Shown: positions 8,039 through 15,840 of the stretch, in pieces | Numbering within the stretch: position 1 is the first letter of the stretch | Layout: each line of letters opens with the position of its first letter | Assembly (NCBI GenBank): GCA_002316295.1 | Contig: DCDF01000255.1 | Location: forward strand, 10,566-35,020 | From: Syntrophaceae bacterium UBA1062 | GTDB lineage: Bacteria; Desulfobacterota; Desulfomonilia; UBA1062 | DNA: 24,455 bases | Direction of reading: 5' to 3' | The notes under the pieces: model-generated | Databases searched by the model: none | Told to the model about the DNA's origin: nothing | Seen by the model: only the letters and a program-made list of their open reading frames with translations | Program-made: the position numbers and the translations under genes

Positions 8039-8866
8039 TCACCCTTTTTTGGGTTTTGCAGCATCGGGAAAGAATTTCTGAAAACATTCGGGGCACAGCC
8101 CGTGGCTGAAGGAGGCATCGGAATGCTCCTCGAAGTACTGCTCGAGGTGGTTCCAGTATCCCTTGTCGTCCCGAATCTTCTTGCACCCTGCGCAGATGGG
8201 GATCAGCCCCCGCAGAGTCTTGATCTTGTCGATCGCCTCCTGCAGCTTGACGTTGATGCGTTCGCGCTCTTCCTCCACCTGCTTGAGTTCGGTGATGTCC
8301 TGCAGGGTCTCGGTCGCTGCCATCACCTCTCCGGCACGGTTGTAGACAGGCGATGCATCGAATATGAGGTAGCGGGTCTTCCCTCCGACCTGCGAGAACC
8401 ACCCTTCCGCGTGAAGCCCGTGGGAAAGCAGGACCGAAGGCCCGTATACCCGGTAGTGCTCCTGCATCGTCTCCAGTCTGCCGTCTATCAGGAGGTCGGA
8501 AAGGCAGGGGCGCTCATGATCATAAAAGGCCTTCCAGTGATTCGAGGTGCCCAGCACCTTTTCGGCCGGGATACCGGTGAGCTCTTCGCACGCCTTGTTC
8601 CAGTGGGTCACCCGGTGGTCACGGTCGATGGCGAATATCGCCACGGCGCAATGGCTGATCATGCTCTCGCAGATCATGATCCTCTCCTGCGCCTGAAGGT
8701 CGGACCGGGATTCGGAAGCCGGCGCCTTTCTCACCGGGGGTTCCGTCTCCGGGACATCACTCATCGTCCTCAGGGAGATATTCCCGTTCTTTTCATTGTC
8801 TGACGTCATCGGTTCGTTCCCATCTTCGGGCGGCCATGTCATGCCGTCCGGACGTGCGACCCTCAT
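8039..8866 (-). CDS. PAS-domain protein with C-terminal double-CxxC module, no output domain
   Basis: 275 residues if started at 8866. The first 60 residues are low in order. A PAS domain covers about 64-192 (AVAIFAIDRDHRVTHWN, ending ETLQDITELKQVEEER), then a coiled-coil helix (about 193-218). The C-terminal module has IPICAGCKKIRDD (C225, C228), Y-W-x-x-LEQYFEE and SHGLCPECFQKFFP (C258, C261). Four cysteines in two CxxC pairs suggest a bound metal or redox switch. I know this tail as a recurrent C-terminal extension of PAS sensors in Desulfobacterota, without an established role. No kinase, GGDEF or HTH is present, so the protein must signal through a partner. ATGs at 8842 and 8809 are alternatives; none of the three has a strong ribosome site. 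A TATTAT box near 8893 (minus) would fit the long form. Confidence 0.85.
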   Translation of the reverse strand: MRVARPDGMTWPPEDGNEPMTSDNEKNGNISLRTMSDVPETEPPVRKAPASESRSDLQAQERIMICESMISHCAVAIFAIDRDHRVTHWNKACEELTGIPAEKVLGTSNHWKAFYDHERPCLSDLLIDGRLETMQEHYRVYGPSVLLSHGLHAEGWFSQVGGKTRYLIFDASPVYNRAGEVMAATETLQDITELKQVEEERERINVKLQEAIDKIKTLRGLIPICAGCKKIRDDKGYWNHLEQYFEEHSDASFSHGLCPECFQKFFPDAAKPKKG

Positions 8867-8900
8867 TACCGTACCATTCCGCCGTCACGTGTATAATATA

Positions 8901-8921
8901 TCCTTTTCTTCGAGGAAAGGA
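8901..8921. other. 9-bp hairpin between NfeD-like and PAS-CxxC genes
   Basis: TCCTTTTCT (8901-8909) pairs with AGGAAAGGA (8913-8921), with one G-T pair and a 3-base loop. On the minus strand it follows the NfeD-like stop and precedes an AT-rich TATATTATAC stretch. It may end the upstream transcript; there is no T-run. Confidence 0.35.
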
Positions 8922-8929
8922 AGCCCTTC

Positions 8930-9349
8930 TCACTGATGATGATCTTCAGGCTCCACAAACAGGGTGAGGCCTTCCCTGCCCGTCACTTTCACCGTGCGCC
9001 CCGCCTCCACCGCCTTCGCGCTTCCCGTCAATTCCGCCCTCCAGAGCTCGCCGCATACTTCGATATAACCCGAGGGCTCCAGCCGCTGTCTCGCAACGCC
9101 GGTCGTACCGGCGCACGGGCCCGGGTCCCTGCCGCCCTGTGTATCGTATGCTCTCCAGACAAGTGGATACAGGGCCGCATCCTTCGCGATCCATACCGCG
9201 ATCAGCAGCCAGAACAGCCACAGGGGAAACCCGAAAAGCCATTGCCTGACGAAGAGCAGGACCATGACGAAAGCGATAAGCCCCAGGATCTGCAGGACCA
9301 CATATCTGAAGAAAACCGGTCCCCTGAAGGGAGTGTTTTTCATTGGCAT
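8930..9349 (-). CDS. small NfeD-like membrane protein
   Basis: 139 residues from the ATG at 9349 (a second ATG is at 9343; neither has a good ribosome site). Two hydrophobic helices (about 16-36, VVLQILGLIAFVMVLLFV, and about 40-65, FPLWLFWLLIAVW onward) are followed by a soluble part of about 60 residues. That part has the NfeD OB-fold pattern: G-x-x-G-x-A-x-x-x-L-x-P-x-G-Y-I-x-V-x-G-E-L-W-x-A, then VKVTGREGLTLFVEP. In the family this domain works with SPFH/stomatin partners or the NfeD protease at the membrane; neither partner is in the window. It begins 69 bases beyond the YheT-like gene. Confidence 0.8.
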   Translation of the reverse strand: MPMKNTPFRGPVFFRYVVLQILGLIAFVMVLLFVRQWLFGFPLWLFWLLIAVWIAKDAALYPLVWRAYDTQGGRDPGPCAGTTGVARQRLEPSGYIEVCGELWRAELTGSAKAVEAGRTVKVTGREGLTLFVEPEDHHQ

Positions 9350-9418
9350 GGCCGGAAACCCGAAAGGACGGAGATCTTGTCTTCCATTGCTTTGAACCCT
9401 ATCTGCGCGCAACCCGGC

Positions 9419-10399
9419 TCACGATGAATCGTCCGATCGAAAAAGCTCAAGCATCTTCCTTTGGTACCAGGTCGATGCCCGCAGGCCGTACAGAAAACCG
9501 TTGTGCCCTCCCCAGGTATGGATAACGAGCTTCCCGTGCGGAGCAAGCCGAATCCGGCGAAAATCCTCCACCGGGATTGCCGGGTCGTCCTGCGCGGCGA
9601 TTATGGTGAGAGGCACCCCGGCCTTTTCGAGAAAAGACCCGGTGACGGTGTAGCCACGGAAATACTCCCCGGTGTCGCGGTAGACTCCGGAATGCCGGAT
9701 GAGCGCATCGGTGAGCGAGCGGACGGACGTGAGCCTGAGCACGGGGGCGAAATCGTACAGGCCGGGAAAGAGCGCCTGCTTTCTCCGCAGTGATCTGCGC
9801 CATTTTTTCAGGAAATACCGGCGCAGGAGCGGGCTTTCGTCGATGGCGGACGTTGCATTCTCCGGATCGACGACCGGGCTTACGGCCATGACGTGCCTGA
9901 TCCGCTCGATCGGCTCGGATGCGCACCTGCACGCAATGCGCAGCGCGAAATTACCGCCCAGGGAGAACCCCGCCAGATATGCATCCCCATTCCCGGATAG
10001 GTCCGCCGCCTGTTTCACCGCGGAGAAGACCTCGTCGAGAAGCGTGCAGTAGAAGACGCCCTCGTTGAGATGGTGGGTGTTGCCGTGGTCGCGGAAGTTG
10101 AGCCGGAACACCTCGTATCCATGAGCATACAGAAACTTCCCGGTGTGCAGGATGTAGGTCGACGCAGCGCTTCCTTCCCATCCGTGCAGGAGGATGGCCA
10201 GGCCTTTCGATCCCTTGTACGGCTGCGGAGAGTAAAAACCCTGGAGCCTCACCCCGCCTTCGGTGTCGAGAAGCACCTCCCGGGAGGCGGCGAGCATCGG
10301 GTTGGCTCCCAGGGTGCGGAGCCTGCTGCTGGAAAGAACGGTCTGCGTATAGGCGCCACGCAGATGGACCGGCGGAAGAAAGCTCATCTCAGCGCCCAT
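9419..10399 (-). CDS. YheT-type alpha/beta hydrolase (UPF0017 family)
   Basis: 326 residues. The fold signature is clear: HGWEGS (72-77) for the oxyanion hole, the nucleophile elbow G-F-S146-L-G-G, the acid Asp271 or Asp272 in AAQDDPAIP, and His299 in GGHNGF. Substrate preference in this family is poorly defined; esterase activity on short-chain or lipid esters has been described for relatives. The start at 10399 has GGGGGAG 7 bases upstream. The gene sits 104 bases downstream of the crotonase gene on the same strand, with a GC hairpin in between. Confidence 0.9.
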   Translation of the reverse strand: MGAEMSFLPPVHLRGAYTQTVLSSSRLRTLGANPMLAASREVLLDTEGGVRLQGFYSPQPYKGSKGLAILLHGWEGSAASTYILHTGKFLYAHGYEVFRLNFRDHGNTHHLNEGVFYCTLLDEVFSAVKQAADLSGNGDAYLAGFSLGGNFALRIACRCASEPIERIRHVMAVSPVVDPENATSAIDESPLLRRYFLKKWRRSLRRKQALFPGLYDFAPVLRLTSVRSLTDALIRHSGVYRDTGEYFRGYTVTGSFLEKAGVPLTIIAAQDDPAIPVEDFRRIRLAPHGKLVIHTWGGHNGFLYGLRASTWYQRKMLELFRSDDSS

Positions 10400-10415
10400 G
10401 GTCGTTCTCCCCCGG

Positions 10416-10431
10416 CCCGCCTTCAGGCGGG
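10416..10431. other. 6-bp GC hairpin with TTCA loop upstream of the hydrolase gene
   Basis: CCCGCC (10416-10421) pairs with GGCGGG (10426-10431) around a four-base loop. On the minus strand it is between the crotonase stop and the hydrolase ribosome site. There is no T-tract, so it may tune read-through or mRNA stability rather than stop transcription. Confidence 0.35.
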
Positions 10432-10503
10432 GCTCCGGACTCCGGCACTGATGCGCAAGGAGAATTCCGGCCCACTGCGCTTCGCCCCCGGTGCATGCCC
10501 GTA

Positions 10504-11220
10504 CTACACCATGAGATTGAGGGGCTCGATATACGCGGGGTCTTCTTTTTCCATAACCTCGATGATGTGCTTGTGCAGCCTCAGTTTATGCTGTGCGAAT
10601 ATGGGGCGGCCTTTCCGGTACGTCTTGGCATATGCGAGGCTCTCACGCATGAGCGCTTCCGCGTCGTCGCAGGCCTTGACCAGGACGTGGTGCTCCTCGA
10701 GCTCTTTCGCCCCGACCCGCTTTCCGCTGAATATCAGCTCTTCGAGCTTGTAGTAGGGGATCGCCTTCCGTATGGTCTGGAGCATTGAGGGAAGGAACGG
10801 GATATTCACGTCCACCTCCGGGAAGCAGAAGAAGCCCCGGTCGGCCTTCATGAACCGGTAGTCGCAGGAGCAGGCGAGGATGCTGCCGTTGCCGAAGGTG
10901 TGCCCGTTCATGGCCGCGATGACGGGCATGGGGAAAAGGAGTATCCGTTTGAACACGTCGTTCATGTCGTACATGAACTTCTTTATGGATGCGAAATCCT
11001 TTTTTTCCATGGCGCCGGTGATCCAGATCAGATCGATCCCCTGGGACCAGCTCTTGGCATCACTCGAGGTGATCACCACCGAGAAGATGTCGGTCTCCTT
11101 CTCGATCTCGTCGAAGACCTGAAGCATGCCTGCGGCAAAATCGGGATTGTGCCTGTTCTCGGTGTTGTTCATGACTACGACGGCGACGGATTCGTCCTTT
11201 TTCCATTCTACAACAGCCAT
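10504..11220 (-). CDS. enoyl-CoA hydratase/isomerase family protein with isomerase-like active site
   Basis: 238 residues from the ATG at 11220, preceded by GAGGAGGG. Crotonase features: the oxyanion-hole segments SWSQGIDL (57-64) and NGHTFGNG (105-112), and FPEVDVNIPFLP (133-144). Compared with enoyl-CoA hydratase, the glutamate corresponding to Glu164 is present (Glu135), but the position of Glu144 is Ile114 in NGSILACSCD. One catalytic glutamate is the pattern of delta3-delta2 enoyl-CoA isomerases, so an isomerase role is more likely than hydration. It would act on unsaturated acyl-CoAs in beta-oxidation. The gene heads the minus-strand run down to the Nudix gene and is divergent from serA. 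An annotation of simple hydratase is the alternative. Confidence 0.88.
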   Translation of the reverse strand: MAVVEWKKDESVAVVVMNNTENRHNPDFAAGMLQVFDEIEKETDIFSVVITSSDAKSWSQGIDLIWITGAMEKKDFASIKKFMYDMNDVFKRILLFPMPVIAAMNGHTFGNGSILACSCDYRFMKADRGFFCFPEVDVNIPFLPSMLQTIRKAIPYYKLEELIFSGKRVGAKELEEHHVLVKACDDAEALMRESLAYAKTYRKGRPIFAQHKLRLHKHIIEVMEKEDPAYIEPLNLMV

Positions 11221-11377
11221 GGTGCCCTCCTCTTTCATATATAATGCGCTTTTTGTTTTTTCTTACCCTACCACATTTCGGATGAGAAATGCAGAAAAGA
11301 ATCCGGATCATAACCGCCGGAAAGCTCTCCATCAGCCTGGAAGCGGGAGTTCGGGCGGCGGATTACCCTGTAAATTA

Positions 11378-11406
11378 TTGACACTCCCGTGACCATTTGC
11401 TACAAG
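11378..11406 (+). promoter_or_regulatory. promoter of the serA-purA operon
   Basis: A consensus -35 TTGACA (11378-11383), 17 bases, then TACAAG (11401-11406, four of six -10 positions). The start would fall near 11413, leaving a 34-base leader that contains the serA ribosome site. Confidence 0.6.
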
Positions 11407-11446
11407 TGCTGCGGACTTTGATTCTACCGTCAGGGAGGGTGTTGGA

Positions 11447-13033
11447 ATGAAAATACTCGTAAGTGATAAATTATCCGAAAAGGGCGTTGAAATTCTGAAG
11501 AACGGAGGTTTCGAGGTCGACGTCAAGACCGGCCTCAAACCCGAAGAACTCAAGAAAATCATCGGGGAGTACGACGGCCTCGTCGTCCGCTCCGCCACCA
11601 AGGCCACGCCGGAGATCATCTCCGCAGGGAAGAAGCTCAAGGTCATCGGCCGGGCCGGCGCCGGCGTGGACAACATCGACATGCCCGCGGCCAGCAAGCA
11701 GGGCATCGTGGTCATGAACACCCCCGGAGGCAACACCGTGACCACGGGGGAGCACACCATCGCCATGATGATGGCCCTGACGCGCAACATCCCGCAGGCG
11801 AACATGTTCATGAAGCAGTCCAAGTGGGAAAAGAAGGCCCTGGAAGGCAGGGAGGTCTTCAACAAGACCATCGGCATCATAGGCCTCGGCCGGGTCGGCT
11901 CCGTGGTTGCATCCCGCGCTCAGGGCCTGAAGATGAACGTCATCGTGTACGACCCCTTCATCACCCAGGAGCTGGCAGAGCAGCAGGGCTACGAGCTGGC
12001 GAGCCTGGACGATCTCTATGCCCGCTCCGACTACATCACGGTCCACACCCCCAAGTCGAAGGAGACCATCGGGCTGATCAACAAGGATGCATTCGCCAAG
12101 ATGAAAAACGGCGTCATGATCATCAACTGCGCCCGGGGCGGGATCGTCAACGAAAAGGACCTCATCGAGGCGCTCGACTCCGGCAAGGTGGCAGGGGCGG
12201 CCGTGGACGTGTTCGAGAAAGAGCCTCCCGAGGACTGGTCCCTCGCGAACCATCCCAAGGTCATCTGCACCCCCCACCTGGGCGCATCCACCCATGAGGC
12301 CCAGGAAAACGTGGCCCTGGCGATCGCCGAGCAGATCGTTGACTACCTCAAGAACGGCGTGATCCGAAACGCGGTCAACGCGCCGTCGGTGGCTCCCGAG
12401 ATGCTGCCCAAGGTGAAGCCCTATATCGAGCTTTCTGAAAAGATGGGGAAATTCTTCGGCCAGATCATCGGCCAGGTGATCTCCGACAGGCTCAAGAAAG
12501 TCACCTTCACCTATACCGGCGACGCGGCGGGCGTCGATACCAGGCCCGTCACCATCGCAGGGCTCAAGGGGCTGCTTTCCATCGTGTCAGACGATGTCAA
12601 CTACGTCAATGCGCCGGTCCTGCTCAAGGAGCGCGGGATTGATCTGGTGGAAACGCAGACGAGCAAGGAGGCGGTGTACCTCAACACCATCCGCATCAGC
12701 CTCGAGTTCGATTCCGGCACCCGCTCCCTGGAAGGGTCGGTCTTCAGCCCCGGCGACCTGAGGATCGTCAGGATCGACAACTACTCCATCGAGGTCATTC
12801 CGGAAGGCTACATGCTGGTCATTTATAACAAGGACCTGCCGGGCACCGTGGGCAGGATCGCAACCATCATCGGGGAAAGCAAAGTCAACATTGCGCGCCT
12901 ATTCCTCGGCCGTGACAGACAGCAGGGGACGGCCATCCTCATCATCAACCTCGACACCGAGGCCCCCAAGGACGTTATCGAGAAGATAGCGAAGTTCCCC
13001 AACGCCCTGTCGGTCCAGGAGGTCGTGGTCTAA
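11447..13033 (+). CDS. serA: D-3-phosphoglycerate dehydrogenase
   Basis: 528 residues, the length of type I enzymes (catalytic, intervening and ACT domains). It oxidises 3-phosphoglycerate to 3-phosphohydroxypyruvate with NAD, the first step of serine synthesis. The NAD motif GLGRVG is at 146-151. The D-2-hydroxyacid dehydrogenase catalytic residues are Arg230 (NCARGG), Glu259 (EKEP) and His277 (TPHLGAST). An intervening domain covers about 305-450, and an ACT domain occupies about 453-528 (YMLVIYNKDLPGTVGRIA onward), usually the serine-binding feedback site. The start is supported by GGGAGGGTGTTGG just upstream. purA begins 30 bases after the stop, so the two form an operon. Confidence 0.98.
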   Translation: MKILVSDKLSEKGVEILKNGGFEVDVKTGLKPEELKKIIGEYDGLVVRSATKATPEIISAGKKLKVIGRAGAGVDNIDMPAASKQGIVVMNTPGGNTVTTGEHTIAMMMALTRNIPQANMFMKQSKWEKKALEGREVFNKTIGIIGLGRVGSVVASRAQGLKMNVIVYDPFITQELAEQQGYELASLDDLYARSDYITVHTPKSKETIGLINKDAFAKMKNGVMIINCARGGIVNEKDLIEALDSGKVAGAAVDVFEKEPPEDWSLANHPKVICTPHLGASTHEAQENVALAIAEQIVDYLKNGVIRNAVNAPSVAPEMLPKVKPYIELSEKMGKFFGQIIGQVISDRLKKVTFTYTGDAAGVDTRPVTIAGLKGLLSIVSDDVNYVNAPVLLKERGIDLVETQTSKEAVYLNTIRISLEFDSGTRSLEGSVFSPGDLRIVRIDNYSIEVIPEGYMLVIYNKDLPGTVGRIATIIGESKVNIARLFLGRDRQQGTAILIINLDTEAPKDVIEKIAKFPNALSVQEVVV

Positions 13034-13063
13034 CGAAAGAACCAAGAACAGGAGAGTTTTATT

Positions 13064-14344
13064 ATGGCAAACGTGGTCGTTGTAGGCACCCAGTGGGGTG
13101 ACGAAGGGAAAGGCAAAGTCGTAGACCTCCTCACCGAGCGGTCGGACCTGATCATCCGGTTCCAGGGGGGCAACAATGCCGGCCATACGCTGGTGGTGGG
13201 CGACAAGAAGGTCATCCTCCACCTGATCCCTTCGGGTATACTCCACAAGGGCAAACTCTGTATCATCGGTTCAGGGTTGGTCGTGGATCCTGAGATCCTC
13301 CTGGAGGAGATCGCGGCCCTGAAGGAAAAGGGCTATGAGGTCACCACGGATACCCTTGCGATCAGCGACCGGGCACACGTGATCATGCCGTACCATAAGA
13401 TGATCGATCATGCCCGGGAGGCCACCCAGAAGATCGGAACCACCGGCAGAGGCATCGGCCCCGCCTACGAGGACAAGGCCCACAGGACCGGCATCAGGAT
13501 GATCGACCTGATCCACCCGGAGCTGCTCAGAAAAAAGATCGACTCCGTCTTCGACGAGAAGCAGGAGTATCTCACCCGGATCCTGAAGGTCAAAGGCCTG
13601 AACAAGGGAGAGCTGATCGAAAAGTATCAGGCCCTGGGCGGGCAGCTCAAGCCCTTTGTCATTGACACCTCGGTGCTCATCGACCGGTACATCCGCCAGG
13701 GGAAGAACCTCCTGTTCGAAGGCGCTCAGGGCGCCAACCTGGACATGGATCACGGCACCTATCCGTATGTCACTTCGTCCAACACCGTTGCCGGACAGGC
13801 GTGCGTGGGCGCCGGCGTCGGCCCGACCAGGATCGACACGGTGCTGGGCATCTGCAAGGCATACACCACCCGGGTCGGCGGAGGCCCCTTCCCCACCGAG
13901 CTGAACGATGAAGTCGGAGAACGGCTCAGGGCTTTCGGCGGCGAGTACGGCGCCACCACGGGCAGGCCCCGCAGGTGCGGCTGGCTCGACCTCGTGGCGC
14001 TGAGACACTCGGTCCGGCTCTCCGATGTCTCCTACCTGGCCGTCACCAAGCTCGACGTGCTCTCGGGGTTCGAGACCATCAAGGTTGCGACCGCCTACAG
14101 GTCAGGGAGCACCCTCATCGAGCACATGCCCGCGGACCTGGAGCTGTATCCGGACCTCGAAATGGTCTATGAGGAGCTCCCGGGATGGGAGGAGAATATC
14201 TCGTCCGTGCGTACGTACGATGATCTGCCCAAAAACTGCAGGGCGTACATCGACTATATCGAAGGAAAACTCGGAGTCAAGGCGGCGATTGTCTCGGTGG
14301 GACCGAAGCGCGAGGAGACGATCATCCTGAAGGATCTGTTCTGA
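13064..14344 (+). CDS. purA: adenylosuccinate synthetase
   Basis: 426 residues, normal length. It makes adenylosuccinate from IMP and aspartate using GTP, the committed step to AMP. The P-loop-like GDEGKGKVVD is at 12-21, with catalytic Asp13 and His41 (NNAGHT). Also visible are TTGRGIGPAYEDK (IMP site), GAQGANLDMDHGTYPYVT and TTGRPRRCGWLD near residue 300. The ribosome site AGGAGAG precedes the ATG. It is the second gene of the serA operon, which ends in a hairpin terminator 5 bases after this stop. Pairing of serA with purA links serine (one-carbon supply) and purine synthesis; that interpretation is inference. Confidence 0.98.
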   Translation: MANVVVVGTQWGDEGKGKVVDLLTERSDLIIRFQGGNNAGHTLVVGDKKVILHLIPSGILHKGKLCIIGSGLVVDPEILLEEIAALKEKGYEVTTDTLAISDRAHVIMPYHKMIDHAREATQKIGTTGRGIGPAYEDKAHRTGIRMIDLIHPELLRKKIDSVFDEKQEYLTRILKVKGLNKGELIEKYQALGGQLKPFVIDTSVLIDRYIRQGKNLLFEGAQGANLDMDHGTYPYVTSSNTVAGQACVGAGVGPTRIDTVLGICKAYTTRVGGGPFPTELNDEVGERLRAFGGEYGATTGRPRRCGWLDLVALRHSVRLSDVSYLAVTKLDVLSGFETIKVATAYRSGSTLIEHMPADLELYPDLEMVYEELPGWEENISSVRTYDDLPKNCRAYIDYIEGKLGVKAAIVSVGPKREETIILKDLF

Positions 14345-14348
14345 TCAG

Positions 14349-14370
14349 AGGCCCCGGACCGGGGCCTTTT
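14349..14370 (+). terminator. rho-independent terminator of serA-purA
   Basis: AGGCCCC (14349-14355) pairs with GGGGCCT (14361-14367) around GGACC, and a T-run of four (14367-14370) follows. It lies between convergent purA and the FmdB-type gene and is oriented for purA. Confidence 0.8.
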
Positions 14371-14380
14371 GCGTCTATCC

Positions 14381-14587
14381 TCAGGAATGCCTGGTGGTTG
14401 AGCAGCTCGAGCAGCTGGTGGAGCTGCACGATCCGCAGCCCGATTTTCCGGAGGCCGGGCGCGAGATCTTCTTCTTCACATTCCTGCCGCTGCATTTCGG
14501 GCAGTCGGGCGCAGTCGGGGAAGAAAGCGGCATGAGCCTCTCGAACTCTTCTCCGCAGTCTTTGCACTGATATTCATAGATGGGCAT
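14381..14587 (-). CDS. FmdB-type zinc-ribbon protein with extra C-terminal cysteine pairs
   Basis: 68 residues from the ATG at 14587, with AAGGAG 6 bases upstream. The family start MPIYEYQCKDCG is present, and Cys8/Cys11 and Cys29/Cys32 form the zinc ribbon. A conserved basic stretch follows (NVKKKISRP). The tail (50-68) is a serine-cysteine run with two further CxxC pairs (Cys51/54 and Cys59/62), which could bind a second metal. FmdB-like proteins are small regulators or accessory proteins of uncertain function; the name comes from a gene next to formamidase/amidase operons, and no such operon is here. It is divergent from the dienoyl-CoA isomerase gene. Confidence 0.9.
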   Translation of the reverse strand: MPIYEYQCKDCGEEFERLMPLSSPTAPDCPKCSGRNVKKKISRPASGKSGCGSCSSTSCSSCSTTRHS

Positions 14588-14708
14588 TCTCTTCTCCTTC
14601 TCTGCCTTTGCTGTAGTACTAGTGACTTCCGCAGGAAATGTCAATCCGGCTCTGTGTGCGAAATCCCTCCACGTCGGGCCTAATCGGCGGACATTATTCG
14701 ATATTGGA

Positions 14709-14736
14709 TTGACAAGCTCTTCCGTCTCGTTTTACT
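14709..14736 (+). promoter_or_regulatory. promoter of the dienoyl-CoA isomerase gene
   Basis: A consensus TTGACA (14709-14714), 16 bases, then TTTACT (14731-14736, four of six). The predicted start near 14743 leaves a very short leader of about 16 bases before the ATG at 14759. Confidence 0.5.
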
Positions 14737-14758
14737 CTGCCTGAAAGGGAGGGATATC

Positions 14759-15583
14759 ATGAGCACATCGTATAACTTTTACAGAGTAGAGAAAAAAGGG
14801 CATGTCGCGTGGGTCTTCCTGAACAGGCCGGAAAAGAAGAATGCCATGGGACCCGACGCATGGAAGGAGATCATTCCCATTTTCGCCGACATCGACACGG
14901 ACGACGAGATCAGGGTTGCCGTCATCGCCGGCGAAGGCAAGGACTTCTCCGCGGGTATCGATATCATGGGCATGGCTCCTATGGTCCCCACCTTGAAGAA
15001 CTGGGACATGAGCGCCAAGGGCACGGTAAATCTCTTCAAGGCCATCTTCCCCCTGCAGGATGCCATGACCTGCGTCGAGAAGTGCTCGAAGCCCGTGATC
15101 TGCGCGTTCCACGGGTACTGCATCGGCGCGGCCCTCGATCTCGGCTCGGCCTGTGACATCCGCCTCGCGTCGGAGGATGCGAAGATATCCCTGAGGGAGG
15201 CCGCGGTGTCCATCATTGCGGATGTGGGCGTACTCCAGAGGCTGCCCCACATTGTAGGCCAGGGCGTCACCCGGGAAATGGCCTTTACCGCCAAGTTTAT
15301 CGATGCGAAGCGCGCCAAGGAAGTGAACCTGGTCAATGCAGTCTACCCGGACAGGGAGGCCCTGCTCAAGGCCGCGGGAGAGCTCGCCGACGAGATCGCC
15401 GCTCAGGCGCCGCTCGCCGTCCAGGGAGCCAAGGATGTCCTGAACTACTGCAGGGGCAAGAGCATCGCAGACGGCCTCGAGTATGTCGCGGCCCGCAGCG
15501 CCATGATCCTGCCTTCGGAAGATCTGGCCGAAACCATGGCCGCCTTCATGGAAAAACGCCCTCCGAAATACAAAGGCAAATAG
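14759..15583 (+). CDS. crotonase of the delta3,5-delta2,4-dienoyl-CoA isomerase type
   Basis: 274 residues, ribosome site GGGAGGG 5 bases before the ATG. The oxyanion segments are DFSAGIDIM (62-70) and FHGYCIGAALDLGSACD (118-133). The acidic triad of mammalian ECH1 dienoyl-CoA isomerase is kept: Asp127, Glu147 and Asp155 have the same spacing (20 and 8) as rat Asp176, Glu196 and Asp204, and ADVGVLQRLP is nearly the ECH1 sequence. It should shift the double bonds of 3,5-dienoyl-CoA to 2,4-dienoyl-CoA. In an anaerobe the family also covers dienoyl-CoA steps of cyclic or aromatic acid degradation, so the natural substrate is open. It is a single-gene unit with its own promoter and a long 3' hairpin. 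Confidence 0.92.
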   Translation: MSTSYNFYRVEKKGHVAWVFLNRPEKKNAMGPDAWKEIIPIFADIDTDDEIRVAVIAGEGKDFSAGIDIMGMAPMVPTLKNWDMSAKGTVNLFKAIFPLQDAMTCVEKCSKPVICAFHGYCIGAALDLGSACDIRLASEDAKISLREAAVSIIADVGVLQRLPHIVGQGVTREMAFTAKFIDAKRAKEVNLVNAVYPDREALLKAAGELADEIAAQAPLAVQGAKDVLNYCRGKSIADGLEYVAARSAMILPSEDLAETMAAFMEKRPPKYKGK

Positions 15584-15590
15584 CATACGC

Positions 15591-15645
15591 GCCGGAATCC
15601 CGCCCGTTTCATCGGCAGGCCCGGTAAACGGCACGGGATTCCGGC
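15591..15645 (+). terminator. long interrupted hairpin at the 3' end of the dienoyl-CoA isomerase gene
   Basis: A perfect 12-bp stem (15591-15602 with 15634-15645, GCCGGAATCCCG and its complement) encloses a second stem, CCGTTT (15604-15609) with AAACGG (15626-15631). It begins 7 bases after the stop. No T-tract follows, so it is either a factor-assisted terminator or an mRNA-protecting structure. Confidence 0.5.
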
Positions 15646-15840
15646 AGACGACCTCCAGGAATGTCCAGAGAGAGCGATACCCGGTCTCCGGTCAGGGCGA
15701 CATCGAAGTGCATCCCGCGGTCTGTCCAAGGCCTTCCGCGGCCTTCGACAAAGGAGAACTCCTTCCGCCGGGCTTTCAGCGACGAAGTAACTCCCGTTAT
15801 CCTAAAGTTTATCACAGATTTATTCCGATGAAGAACATAC

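Noticed and set aside
7314..11220. The crotonase-to-Nudix run as a single dedicated operon
   Set aside because: Gaps of about 70-105 bases with hairpins separate most of the genes and their functions do not form a pathway; shared direction alone is not enough.
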